Made by a program: the position numbers and the translations under genes. A DNA stretch of 64,000 nucleotides from contig WMCF01000003.1 of NCBI GenBank assembly GCA_009792885.1, forward strand, positions 16,702,297 to 16,766,296, written 5' to 3'. The stretch comes from Eremophila alpestris peregrina (Eukaryota > Chordata > Aves > Passeriformes > Alaudidae). Below the pieces are notes generated by a model that worked only from the letters and a program-made list of their open reading frames with translations, was not told the origin of the DNA and did not search any database. Each line of letters begins with the position of its first letter. Position 1 is the stretch's first letter. This document shows, one piece after another, positions 1 through 10,681 of the stretch.

Positions 1-2074
1 CCAGATCTCCATCTTTCACTTGGGAGATGACTTTGGAAGTGTTTTGAGCAGATGTTTTTTTGGCCCACTGGATCAGCATTTCGCACAGCTCAGAAATGTG
101 GAACTAGGTCAGTCTGCGGGAAAGTGTTTTCCAGTTCACTGAATAAATCCCTACAACGCTGTGGGGAAAGAAAATTCATCTCTTTCTAGCAGTGAAGTTA
201 CTGGACCAAGAGAGCTCTGAAGCAGCAAGAGCAAATAGAAGCATCTGATGAAAAATTGAGGTTGAATCCTGGAAAGAAAACTAGATGCTGTCTTACCATT
301 TGTAATTGGATCCTGGTAGCTGAGTGGAAGGAGAAAGCTTCCTCCAGGTCCAGGAGTTGCCCTGTCTGCATTCATAATGAATTCATGCCAGAGCTTCACC
401 ACACACAGTGCTAGGTCAGCCTAGACCAGGGCAGGATCCAACTTGCAGGCATCTCCTTGCAGCTGGAGCAGTGACTGGCCTCAGCAGAAGGTGGGTGGCT
501 GTGGGAGCAGTGTGGGTAATAAGGGCCACCTTCCTGTTTCACCCATTTCTCCCACTGAGTAATGTTTTAAGTTCCTGGGAACAATTCAGTATTCCTTGTC
601 TACATATGCAATTTAGTATACATGTCTACATTCCTGTGCAAAGGTGCTGTTTTCCTGTGACAGTTGTTTGGATAGCTGGATGTGGCTGGTACAGCAGCAG
701 AAATCTGCCTTCTCTCAAAGTCCTCCAGGCTGTGGGGGTGTCACCACAGAGGGGCTGCAGCTTGAATGATGGATAATACTCTTCTCAGAAGTGGTGCTGG
801 GCATGGGTAACAAGTCAGAGGGTGGTAACTGAGTGTGATAAGGGATGAGCTGTGAGGCACATGGGAGCAGGGATTGTGAGGGAAGAGGCTGGTGGGAAGG
901 GGCCTGGGGGAGCTTTTTATGGAAACAAGGGAGAGGACATGGGATGAAATGCAACACATTCAGGTTTTACTCATCTGAAAGTGTGGTTACTGTATGATAG
1001 CCTGTTGTTTCTGTGGGAGGCTGTGTTCCAACTCAGTGAACAAATACTGTGAGAGCCTTTTCCCCAGCTCTTCCTATTGAGGGAAAGGTCCCTATAAACC
1101 AGGCACAGCCTGGGAGGATTGACTGATCTGCTTTTAAAACCTTTATGTAATTTTTCTCTCATCTCTTAGTGCCTTTCATTTGGGCTCACAGTTAACAAAT
1201 CCTCTTTTTAAGCAGTTGGCTCTCCCCTGGCAGACAGTTCAGTATGGTGTTAGTCCTGTATGTGAGCAACTTGCATTGCTGCAAGACAGCAGGGGAACAG
1301 GAGGTTGCAGTTTATCTGCTGGTATGGCATCCAAAGCTGGATTCCCTGGAGGAGAGATGATACTGTCCCTTCTCCACTGCTGCAGCTGGAGCAGACATGG
1401 GCTATACTAATAGATGGGAGCTGAGCAATGAGATGATGAGGCTTGTATAGATGCCTTCACCTCTTCCTGATAATGGCAGTGATGAGGAAATCTTTGCTGG
1501 GCTTTTTAAGGCAATGCTAGGGGGAAAAGAAGCTCACAGAAATATTCAGAGCTCTGCAGTAAGATCCCCTTCCCCCAGCAGCTTTGGCTGGGCATGAGGG
1601 GAGTGGGGCTGGGAGTTTGTGTGAGTTGAACTTGCTGGAGCCCCAAGGCAGGCTGTGGCTGATGGTAGCCACTTATATCTCCTATCTGTAAGGAAGACCA
1701 GTTGCAGCCACTGTCTGGGAAAAGCAGATTATCTCCCACTTTGTACAGCAGCAAAGTGAGAGTCAGCTTTGAGGAGACAGAGCTGCTGGGGACCTTGTGG
1801 GGTTTTGCTGCACTCAGTAGGCAAGGTCTCAGGAAGGAAGTCCCTCTGTCCTGTGCTTGTATGGATGGACTCCCCTCCTTTCAGAAGATAATTTCAGTGT
1901 ATCACAACCAGCTTGTGTTTTCCTAAATGTTTTGTGTCAGTGATTTAAAGTGGACTGGGCTGTTTGTGGCACAGCAAAGTGTGACCAACTGGAGAACTCC
2001 TATGGGAAGTGAAACCAGGCTGCTGCAGTAATCTGCACATCCTTACCAAACTGCAAGGTTCAGGGCTGCAGGTC
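1..2074. other. Unique non-coding DNA, nothing recognised
   Basis: No known protein domain, RNA gene or repeat family is recognisable here. Open frames are short (the longest about 120 codons), overlap one another on both strands and show no protein-like conservation pattern. Base composition is ordinary for avian intergenic or intronic DNA, with few CpG dinucleotides. Confidence 0.6.
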
Positions 2075-2230
2075 TATCACAAGATATCACAGGTTGGAAG
2101 GATCTTCAGGAAGTGTCTTGTCCAGCCAGTTGTTCTGAACTTTATCCAGTTGAGTCTTGAAGAAAAATCTTCAGCCATGGAGATGGCATGGTCTCTGAGC
2201 AATGCATTACTTTCTTCATCATCAAAAGGT
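2075..2230 (-). mobile_element. CR1 LINE 3'-end fragment, minus orientation
   Basis: On the plus strand the block opens with a degenerate version of the reverse-complemented CR1 tail (repeated ATCACAG-like words). It continues with 'aggttggaaggatcttcagg', then a stretch matching the reverse complement of the CR1 3' UTR and terminal coding region ('agttgagtcttgaa' and 'catggagatggc' are recognisable). CR1 is the main non-LTR retrotransposon of birds and is typically severely 5'-truncated, as here. Divergence from the consensus I remember is high, so this is an old copy. The inner boundary near 2230 is approximate and may extend about 50 bases further. Confidence 0.7.
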
Positions 2231-2988
2231 TTCTATTAGAGTTATTAGAAGAAAGGTGTAACCTCAGCAGCAGCTGCAGGCTGTGTTTTGCCTACATTAC
2301 AAAAGCTCATGACACAGGAGTCTGTATCTTTCGAGAAAATCCACAACACGTCCTCTGCAGAGTACCCACATTTACCATTTTCCCTTTGGTGAGCCTGGCA
2401 GAAAGGAGAACCTGCAGTTGGTGGATGCTGAATGCTGTTTGCTCAACTCCACTAACCAACTTCCTGCAGTCCAGTTCTGATTCATTTCTAGGGTTTTTTC
2501 TTTTCCGTACTCAGTACTGCTTATCCATGCCTAAATCAGGGTCTACACTGAGCCCCCTGGTTGTCTTTCACTCTGTGCAGCCTTCAAGAAGGACACACGT
2601 GCTGGGGAGCCACAGATGTGGGCAGAGGATGCTCATGGCAGCTGAAGAAGCCTATCAGCTGCATGCTGAGAAGTCAGAAACTGAAATGAGGATGTATTCC
2701 AGGACTAGGACTAAATGTAGTTTCCTAATCTCATGTTTTGATAGTGGTAAATGCCACAAACAAGTAACTATAAAGAGGTTTCACACCACAGGGGCAAAAA
2801 ACCAGGGACTTGTCATAGTGCTGTTTGAAAATTCATTTCTGTTCTTTCTTGTTGCTTCCTTCCACCTCTCCTGCACTTTTCCAGCAGTTTGTTCACTTTG
2901 TCTGGTGGCTGCTGACCACTGTTCTGCCTCCTGGGATCTGATGCAGGACTGCTCCAATGGCAGCAAAGCTGTGTCTGCCTGTGGCTGA
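2188..2988 (+). other. Long open frame of 266 codons, unlikely to be a gene
   Basis: An uninterrupted ATG-to-stop frame of 801 bases that begins inside the minus-strand CR1 scrap. The predicted product is rich in Cys, Ser and Phe, has one hydrophobic stretch near its C terminus (about residues 210-240), and resembles no family I know. The start codon lies in transposon-derived sequence, and I saw no splice or promoter signals supporting transcription. It could be a chance frame in stop-poor TG/CA-rich DNA, or part of an unknown transcript. I consider chance more likely. Confidence 0.12.
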
Positions 2989-5900
2989 GCTGAAAGGCAA
3001 GACTGAGTTGAGCAGTTGAGGGACTTGGCTGAATTGAAGAGCTTGACTGCTCACTTTGTGAAAGGAGCTGAGGCATATTTGCATCTCTTTGTATCTCACA
3101 CCCAAAAGGAGTTTGCTCAGCTGGAGCTGGGAGGCTCAGTGATAACTTCAGCTGTATGGAAGGAGCAGGCTATGTCATGCCCAAATTGCAGTGTGCCATG
3201 GATAACGCCTGAGATGTGTCCATGCACAGCAGGAACAACCACTGTGTGCTTGCCTGGCCCTTCCTCCTTTGTGGCTTCTGGCTCAGTCCAGCTCTGCCCA
3301 GAGGAGCAGCCCAGAACTCTGCAGTGCCATTTTCTGCTGCAGGCATTGCATGGATGGGGGACTGGGGACACTTCACTCTCTTGTTTCCTCTATGAACCAT
3401 GGCATTTGATCCTAATAGTGGGATAATGGAAGAGTACATCTATTTGCTTTTAACATTCTTTGTAGTACCTCTGTTTTTTTAGAAAAGGTTAGTTGTTTTC
3501 AAGCTGTGCACAAGCATCTGACAAAAGCCATTCTTCTGTGTTATGCTTCACATTGGTAGACTGGTCAGTCACCACAATCTGCAAGTCCTTTAATAGCATT
3601 ATTGACTGGCAGATTGTTTTGTGACCTCCTCTGCTTTATATTCTTCCTCAGGTCAGGTCAACACACAGCCTGGGGAAAAAGAAGGGGTGGAGAGGAGTAC
3701 ATAGAACTGCCTTCTTGCCTGCTGAGTATTTCCTGCTTGCTTGTGTTCTGCCATACTTAGAGCTGTTGAAATTGGAGAATTTTACATGTGTCAAGTTTTC
3801 TGGCTGATCTAGTCTGCTAGAAGGTCCCTCATGGAGGCCAAATATGTGAGAGCTGCACCATGTTCCACTAACTGTTCAAGCACCAGACAAGGAATTGCCT
3901 CCTTGATGAAAACTTGATAAGGTTACACCAATAGCATGGAAAGGTGAGTCTCCCTCTTTGTGATTTTTCTTTCAGTGCTTCCCTGGCTAAAAGCAATGCT
4001 CAAACCAGCCTTAGTTCCACAGCTCTGATTTGTTTGGTTTGATTTTGCAGTTAGATCTCAGTTCCCCACTAAAATCCTGTCGGTTTTGCCATACTTGATT
4101 TTTAAGTGAGCCATCTTTATCAGTCAAAATATGGGTCATAGCTTACAAAGGGGAGAGTCATCAGAATCACAGCATTTAGTGTGGGTCTCTGGTGGTAAGA
4201 TGTCCTCCCCAAGTCCTGCAGTCTCAGGCTTGCAACCTGCATCCTGTTGTCTTTGTGGCTGCAGTGGGCAGAAATGATGGGAAGTGCCTCAGAGAAAGGC
4301 ACCTTGAAATGTTTTCCCAGCAATGTAGGGGCCAGCAGAACAGGAAAAACCAGGACTGCTCAGTGCCAGATGCCAACAATTTCATGACGAGAAAAGGGAG
4401 AGACACAACGAAACTCTGCGTGTAAGTGCACACCAGTCTCTCTCTTACTGAAGTTTCTCAAGTAGGAAGTGGCAGAGTAGTCTTGGAGCATGCCTGTGGG
4501 AAAACTGAACATTTTGCTTAAGCTTCATGAGGTGTTGAGGGGGAGGGGAGAGAATAAGGGATACTTTCAGTGTAGTCTGTTTTAAAATGGACTGTTTTTA
4601 GTGCTTCTCTATAGGGCAGATTTGAAAAGATCAAGTGGCAGTATCCAAATGCACAGATAAAGGCTGGATCAGTTTCACAAGGTGCTGAAGTGGGTTAAAT
4701 GCTGAATTTCTGCTGGCTTCTGAACTTCAACTCTGTCCTCACATGAGGGGGAAAGCCAGTAAGTTTTCCCCATACATAACTTTGTATTTATGGGCTTTTA
4801 GCCACAATCAGCTCTAAACAGGAGGTTTGAAGGGGAGGTGCCATGCTTTCTGAAGCGCATTTCTATGGGTTAGGAAAGAAATCAGAAGAATTTGAGTCCT
4901 TTGGGATGTGAGAAGAGGTTGCAAAATGAGAAAACAGGCCTAGATTCTTCAAAGGCACCACAGGACTGGCTGTGGAGTTGAACAGAGATCTCCCGAAGGG
5001 CCTGAAGCAGGTGGGGTACCCCGATGGCAGCAAACCTGGCAGGCCTGCCAGGAGCACAGGGCAGCTCTGTGCTCCAGTGGTCCTGGCCAAGGCTCCAGGC
5101 TGAGCTCAGGAAAGGCTGACTGGTCTGCTTTTTATTCCACTGCATTGGGTGCTGTGGCTGTGTGCAGCTCCCCACACCCAGTCTTGTACTCAGAGACATC
5201 CAGGCCTTGTATGTAAGGCATGACCAAAAATCCTTTCCTGCAATAACTTCCCAGCTCAAGGCATTTAAAATTAGTAGCAACTTTTGAGGACACCTTAATC
5301 TTAGTGCCTTCCACTTTCCTTCAAGTTTTCTATGGTCCTTGTCTGATAACACATACCTGAAGCTAACTGATAGGCAGATTGTGGGATGTACAGCAATCCA
5401 CTATTTGTCCATACAGGACCTTGGTAATCAAACTATTCAGTGCCTTTTAAAGGTATTTATCAGCCAGTCATGCAGGTACTTCTTAAATCCTAATACCATG
5501 TTTGCACTCCTGCCATGAAAATATGTTCTAATGGATTTGTTTTCACATTTTCAGGCAATGATGTAGCATCACAGACAGAACCAGGCTGCTTCTGAAATAA
5601 ATTTTTTTGAAGGAATCAAAATATAGAGACATAGGATGTTATGCTTCTGACCTGTCTGTAACCATCTGTATATTTAACACTTTGTCTCAAAGTTTCTGCT
5701 GACACAAAATCTATGCTGTGAGGTAGTTCTGGTTTAATTTCTGAGATCAGATATATGAATAAATTAGTTCTTATTTAACTGAAAAATCTTTGTTATCCTT
5801 ATCTGGACATGAATAAATCCCAATAAAATAATTTTTTTAATTTGATCTAGTACTCTAGTTGATCTGAAGCAGTACTCATCTGGGGTGCAACTGAGCTCGG

Positions 5901-7367
5901 GGTTGATAGTACTGGATGAGATGGAAGCCAGCCTGGCTCAGTGTTCAGCACTGGGTGTCCAGGTACAGATCCAAGAACAGGGCAGGTGGACAGGGTTATT
6001 CCCCTAGAATACACCTGCAGCAATTTGGTTTGGGGACTTCTTGATCAAAGGAGTCAAGTTTATACATAAACACATTCAGTTGTCTCTTTTCCAGTCTTAG
6101 TCTGGCCTTAATCTTACTTTTTGTATGGAAGCACTTTTAAATCTTCCCCACTGCTCTTCTCTGAGCCCTGTACTTTCTGCTAAGCCCTTTTGCAGATGGC
6201 AGGACCAGAAGTGCACAGTCTTTGGGATGCAGATGCACTGCTGTGCTATCCTCACATTCTCCTTCTCATTGTGTTCACTACCCTTTCCCAAAGCATCACA
6301 AACACTTAATTTACTAACTGCTATGGAACATAAACTGAGATTATTTTTAAGAATAGGCCCAAGAGCCCATCTTGATATAATGAGGTCAGAAGTGCTTTTC
6401 CCATGTCCTCTCTTTTGAATTTCTAGGTTGCAGTTTTCCTGCTGTCTTCTCACCTTGTCATTTGGTAGCATATGGTTGTTTTGCAGCTCTTCACAGATAA
6501 CCCTTCTGTTTTACTCAGCATACCCTCATGCCACCAGGAGGTTTGTCACATTTATTACTCACTCATTTGCCTGGTAATTTACTAGGTTCACCAAACATCA
6601 TGGCCTTCAACACTCGTCCCTCTGATACTGCCCTGTTGAACTCCCTCTGTCATGAAGGTTTGCTCCTTATATCCACCTTGTGTTTCCTGACCTTTAATCA
6701 TTCATCCACTTATTATCCTGTGAGTTTATATTCCTAGGAAACCTTTGGGGAAGCAGCTTGCTTCATGGCCCTCCAGTAGGATAAGCAGGTGCTTGTAGGC
6801 ACTGAGCCTTTTTTGTCCACATACTTCATGGCCACTTCAAAGACCTCTAATAGTTTCCAGTAAGAACATAACATGGGAGATGGAAAGTGAGAGACAGGGA
6901 ATGTGCCAGTATTCCCTCTCTTCTACAGACACCCCAGTGGGTAGAGATTTAATCCAGGATGCTGGAAGACTCTGCTTCATTGCCTCCTCTCTTCAAGGGG
7001 ATTTGATATTGCATCTTCCAGGGAAGTATCCCAACTACCAGACTATTAGCTTAGCTTCTATTTTCTGCCAGCTTTTCTTGATAGATCTCCTTCATTTGGC
7101 TTAAAATATGCATTGACTCAGGGATGGGAATTTATAGCCTGGTGACTGTCCTTTGGGTTCTATTTTATCCACTGCTGTTTCAGTGAGCACTGGGTTTCTC
7201 CAGCTGAAAGTGGAACCAATGGCAATGAAAATGACTGACAGAATTGCAAGCAGCCCACACATGAGGATGGATTGAGAGTGAGATGTAGAACTGAAAAGGC
7301 TTCTTTCAACTACCTCATTCAAAGTGAAGTCCGGTCTCCACCATCCACCTGCTCCTTTTCCTCCCAG
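2989..7367. other. Unique non-coding DNA, nothing recognised
   Basis: No exon, RNA gene or repeat can be supported. A minus-strand frame of 156 codons (4882-5352) was inspected and shows no recognisable domain. Two-thirds of the way through the DNA becomes more AT-rich (around 5580-5850), without a clear element. Confidence 0.5.
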
Positions 7368-7529
7368 AGAACACCTAAACTAGCGAAAAGTCTTGCAGTG
7401 TCTTCAGACACTTTGATGCACATGGGAAAAATGCTGGAGAGAGAACCACTGGAAGTGGAGCAATGCAGGGATGCGCATGCCCAGAACTCCTATGATGGGG
7501 AAAAGGGGTGGGGACCTAATATCTAGCAG
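7368..7529 (+). other. Weak candidate non-coding exon
   Basis: A pyrimidine-rich acceptor ('ctccttttcctcccag') ends at 7367, and a perfect CAG|GTAAGT donor follows 7529, giving a 162-base segment. All three forward frames contain a stop, the longest being closed by a TAG only a few bases before the donor. If spliced it would therefore be untranslated or part of a long non-coding RNA. An NRF1-like TGCGCATGC word lies inside at about 7473. Such signal pairs also occur by chance at this window size. Confidence 0.15.
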
Positions 7530-8269
7530 GTAAGTTGTGAGGAGAATCCCAAGAAACAGAATTGCTGAATCCTGTGCTGCACTTAGAGAAGTTGGAAAAG
7601 CCAATTTTAAAAAAAAAACAGCATGGGGAAAAGGCAGGTTTGAGGCACACACAGTTGCCTTGGGTGCAGGACCTGCAAGTAATCCTTGGAATCAAGAACA
7701 GGACAGCGGGCAGGAAAATAGATGGGGAGGTACTGAGGGGCATGAACAGCTCCCAGGTGTTATGATGTGCTGGGAGCCCCCTGTTAATGCTTCACCATGT
7801 GTGAGATTCCCCCAATGCTCTGACAAGCTGCAAGGCAGTTCCAGCTCCACTTTTTGGCCAGTGCCTGGATTAGACCTTCAGACCATTTCCCTTTCTTGTG
7901 GATGTCACTGCTCTGAGCAAGTGTCTTGTGGATATTCACACTCCCTCTGCAGAAAAAGGGAAAGCAGGGATAAACACTACCAGGTGATGGGGGGGACAGG
8001 GATGTAGCTGAAACCAGATTAGGTATAGGAGGGTTACAATGAAGTTACAATGACAGCTGATCAGCAAGTAGTTGTTTTACCTATAGGTTTACAATAATGG
8101 TGTAAAACTCTGTACAAGGACCACTTACCCAGGTGAACCCTTTGGCACTTCTGTCCTTAGAACCTTGCAGATGCAAATCACAGCTCTCTCTTGCCTGGGC
8201 AAAACAAAGCACTTGCACTTATCCCAGAGAGACTAATCCTGCTGTGTTCCCTCAGAATGAGCTAGGCAT

Positions 8270-8400
8270 AATGAGACTTTTTTTCTAACTATTATCTGTG
8301 ATAAAACCAGAAACCCTTTGTAGATTATTAGCCAATACAATGATATGCTGATGCACTGTGTAATTCACTTCTTATTCATGAGGCCTGACAGCCATTTCCA
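8270..8400. promoter_or_regulatory. Possible conserved non-coding element with paired GATA sites
   Basis: The block has the look of a vertebrate enhancer-like element: low CpG, homeodomain-like and GATA words packed together, and no repeat character. TTATC at 8292-8296 and GATAA at 8300-8304 form an inverted GATA pair spaced by three bases, and a CCAAT-like 'gccaata' follows. This is inference from motif texture only; conservation cannot be tested here. Confidence 0.25.
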
Positions 8401-9559
8401 CAATGTGCTTCAGGACTGTAGGGTCTCCATGGAGAGGTTTCTTCTTGCTGTGTCAGGTACTTTGGATATTGAGAGACGATGAAAAAATTGTTTATGTATG
8501 GCAGCTTTCCTCCATGTTTTTTAAAAAGGCAGAAGAAAGCTGTAAGCTATTGCCAAGACAGAGCCAGGAACTTGGCTTCAGGACTCTTTTGATCACCTTG
8601 GCCTCATAACTGGACCTAGCTGCTTCTCCCATCACTACTGTGATTTCTTCAGATGTTCTCAAAGCTCTCGGAAATTGCCAGGTCCAAGTGGCTTTTGGAG
8701 TACCATGAGGTTGATTCTGTTTCACATTCCAATCACTGCCCTTACCAAGCATCCAGTTCTGGGAAACCCTTGTGACATCTGGGAGGTGCTCAGATGGTGG
8801 CAAAAACCCCTTGACTTGGGAAGGATTTTCAGCTGTGGAGAGAATTTCTGATCCATGCCAGATGAAGCTAATAAGATCTGCACTGAATTCAGGATGTGCT
8901 GGCTCACATGGGGTAGGATTTTGGCAGCTTACATGGCTGTCAGATTGCAATGTTATATGCCTTCAGTGGCAGACAGGAACTGGGAGAAGAGCAGATTGTG
9001 GCCTTCCAGGCAGCTGGGAAGTAGCCTGATGCAGTAGGAAAGATCACACATTACCAACTTGCGTAATGATGAATGGGAGGTGAGTAAGACCTATGAAATA
9101 CTAGCCTTGTCTTTAGCATGTTTTTCTGACCACAGTCTGACAAGGCAAACAAAACACCAGACCATTGGAAAGATGAAGACATCGGAGAAATGCTTAACCT
9201 TTGCCAAGCAATATTTGCATACGGGGACAAGGAGGTGTTAGAAATATTTTTCCTCTGGCGGCTTGGTTAGGACTTCTAGCTGAAGTACACTGATCCCATG
9301 AACATAGCAAGATCTTTGACCTTGACCAGAAGAAATCAGGCCATATTCTGAGTAAGTGCATGTCACAGAGTGTGACCAGAAGGTGTGTAAATGTATCTCA
9401 CAGATGTTGTGTTTTAGTCAGACTGGTGCTCTGTAAGAGCCACTGTACAGCCGCCCTCAAGGTTTCAGGCACCCCTGAAGGCTTTTCTAGCTGGCCCTGC
9501 AGGGCACTATGTCCTCCTCGCTGCCACAGGTAGCTGTAAGTACGTGCGGATGCAGACGT
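8401..9559. other. Unique non-coding DNA upstream of the CR1 copy
   Basis: A minus-strand frame of 152 codons (8492-8950) and overlapping plus-strand frames were examined. None resembles a known protein or has splice support. No repeat boundary is visible until the CR1 similarity begins near 9560. Confidence 0.5.
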
Positions 9560-10221
9560 GGAAACTTCTCAGTCAACAGAAGGCTGAACGTGAGTCAGCA
9601 GTGTGTCCAGGTGGCCAAGAAGGCCAATGGCATCCTGGCCAGTATCAGGAATGGTGTGGCCAGCAGGAGCAGGGAGGTCATTCTTCCCCTGTCCTCGGCA
9701 CTGGTGAGGCCACACCTTGAGTGCTGTGTCCAGTTCTGGACCCCTCAGTTTAGGAAGGATGTTGAGATGCTTGAGCGCATCCAGAGGAGAGCAACAAGGC
9801 TGGTGAGGGGCTTGGAACATAAGCTGTATGAAGAACGACTGAGGGAGCTGGGGCTGTTTAGTCTGGGAAAAGGAGACTCAGAGGTGACCTTATCACTCTC
9901 TACAACTTCCTGAAGGGTGGCTGTGGTCAGCTGGGGGTTGGTCTCTTTCTCTGGGCAACAACAGACAGAACAAGAGGACACAATCTCAAGCTGCGCCAAG
10001 GGAGATACAGGCTGGATATTAGAAAAAAGTTTTTCACAGAAAGAGTGATAAAATACTGGAATGATCTGCCCAGGGAGGTGATGGAGTCACCATCCCTGGA
10101 TGTGTTTAAGAAAAGACTGGATGTGGTACTCGGTGCCATGATCTAGTTGAGGTGTTAGAACATGGGTTGGACTCAATGATCTTAAAGGTCTCTTCCAGCC
10201 TAGAAATGTGGTTCTGTGACA
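9560..10221 (+). mobile_element. CR1 LINE, 5'-truncated, 3' end of ORF2 plus 3' UTR
   Basis: This is the C-terminal part of a CR1 reverse-transcriptase polyprotein. Recognisable family words in order are LNVSQQC, KKANGIL, ASRSREVILPL, SALVRPHLE, CVQFW, LERIQRRATRLVRGLEH, YEERLRELGLFSL, and after a frame change ERVIKYWNDLPREV and FKKRLDV. The reading frame is intact from about 9580 to about 9870. A single frameshift near 9870-9890 moves it to another frame, which then stays open to the natural stop at 10144-10146. The 3' UTR (GTTGAGGTGTTAG..., GGTTGGACTCAATGATCTT...) and a degenerate TTCTGTGA tail follow, ending near 10221. The endonuclease and catalytic palm regions are absent, so the copy cannot be autonomous. 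One frameshift and few other lesions indicate a relatively young insertion. Confidence 0.93.
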
Positions 10222-10233
10222 CACACAGCACTT

Positions 10234-10250
10234 CAGTGGGCAGCCCACTG
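10234..10250. repeat. 17-bp palindrome at the CR1/GC-island junction
   Basis: CAGTGGGC and GCCCACTG are perfect reverse complements separated by a single A. The structure sits about a dozen bases past the CR1 tail, at the point where base composition jumps from AT-balanced to GC-rich. Confidence 0.8.
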
Positions 10251-10296
10251 CCGGTGGGATCAGGTGGGATCAGTCCTTCCCTGGCTGTGCCTCGCT

Positions 10297-10344
10297 GCCC
10301 TGCGGCGGCGGCCGCAGGGCTCCTCTCGCTGAGGGCCGCAGGGC
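10297..10344. repeat. GC hairpin with a duplicated arm
   Basis: GCCCTGCGGC (10297-10306) and GCCGCAGGGC (10311-10320) form a perfect 10-bp stem with a GGCG tetraloop. The second arm is repeated exactly at 10335-10344, so the first arm could pair with either copy. In RNA or single-stranded DNA this would give two mutually exclusive stems. Confidence 0.75.
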
Positions 10345-10525
10345 GTCTCAGGGAGCGGCGTGGAGGAGCCCGGCAGGGAAGATGTGCGGCAGGGAACAGA
10401 GACCCTGGTAAGCCACGTGGAGGACTTTTTTCCTTTCCCAAGAAGTAAAAGGAAAGAAAAGGGAAAGGAGGCTCCTACAACCTTCCCGGGGCTGGGAAGG
10501 GCCGTGAGGGCTGGGAAGGGGCGCA

Positions 10526-10539
10526 GCGCCCTCTGGCGG
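10526..10539. promoter_or_regulatory. CTCF-like binding motif
   Basis: GCGCCCTCTGGCGG closely fits the core of the vertebrate CTCF consensus in one orientation (GCGCCCTCTNGTGG-type). It lies inside the CpG island beside further GC-rich flanks. CTCF occupancy is only inferred, and DNA methylation here would matter. Confidence 0.45.
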
Positions 10540-10681
10540 CGCCTGTCGCCGGCGGCAGCGGGGCCTGGCCCGGCCTGTGCCGCGCTCGGAGGGCAGCGAG
10601 CTCGGAAAAGTCATTTCACGCCTCTCCGATTCCCGGTGAGGGCTGTGGCCGCAAGAGTTCGGCTTGGTGAAGTGTTCCGAA

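Larger units (their letters stand above)
10240..10680. promoter_or_regulatory. Short CpG island, possible orphan promoter
   Basis: CpG dinucleotides, rare in the surrounding tens of kilobases, are dense here, and the block contains a NotI-type GCGGCCGC word. GC-rich segments contain candidate splice donors on the plus strand: CTG|GTAAGC with GT at 10408, and CCCG|GTGAGG with GT at 10636. These could terminate short first exons. No TATA box is evident. It could be an orphan CpG-island promoter for a non-coding transcript, an insulator, or a GC-rich remnant. Short open frames on both strands reflect GC richness rather than coding. Confidence 0.55.

Noticed and set aside
4882..5352. 156-codon minus-strand frame
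   Set aside because: No recognisable domain, no splice or promoter context, and an overlapping frame on the same strand. Length is within chance expectation for 64 kb.
7537..8007. 156-codon plus-strand frame
   Set aside because: It includes a poly-A run translated as Lys residues and has no family resemblance or supporting signals.
8492..8950. 152-codon minus-strand frame
   Set aside because: Examined for similarity to retroelement or cellular proteins; nothing recognisable.
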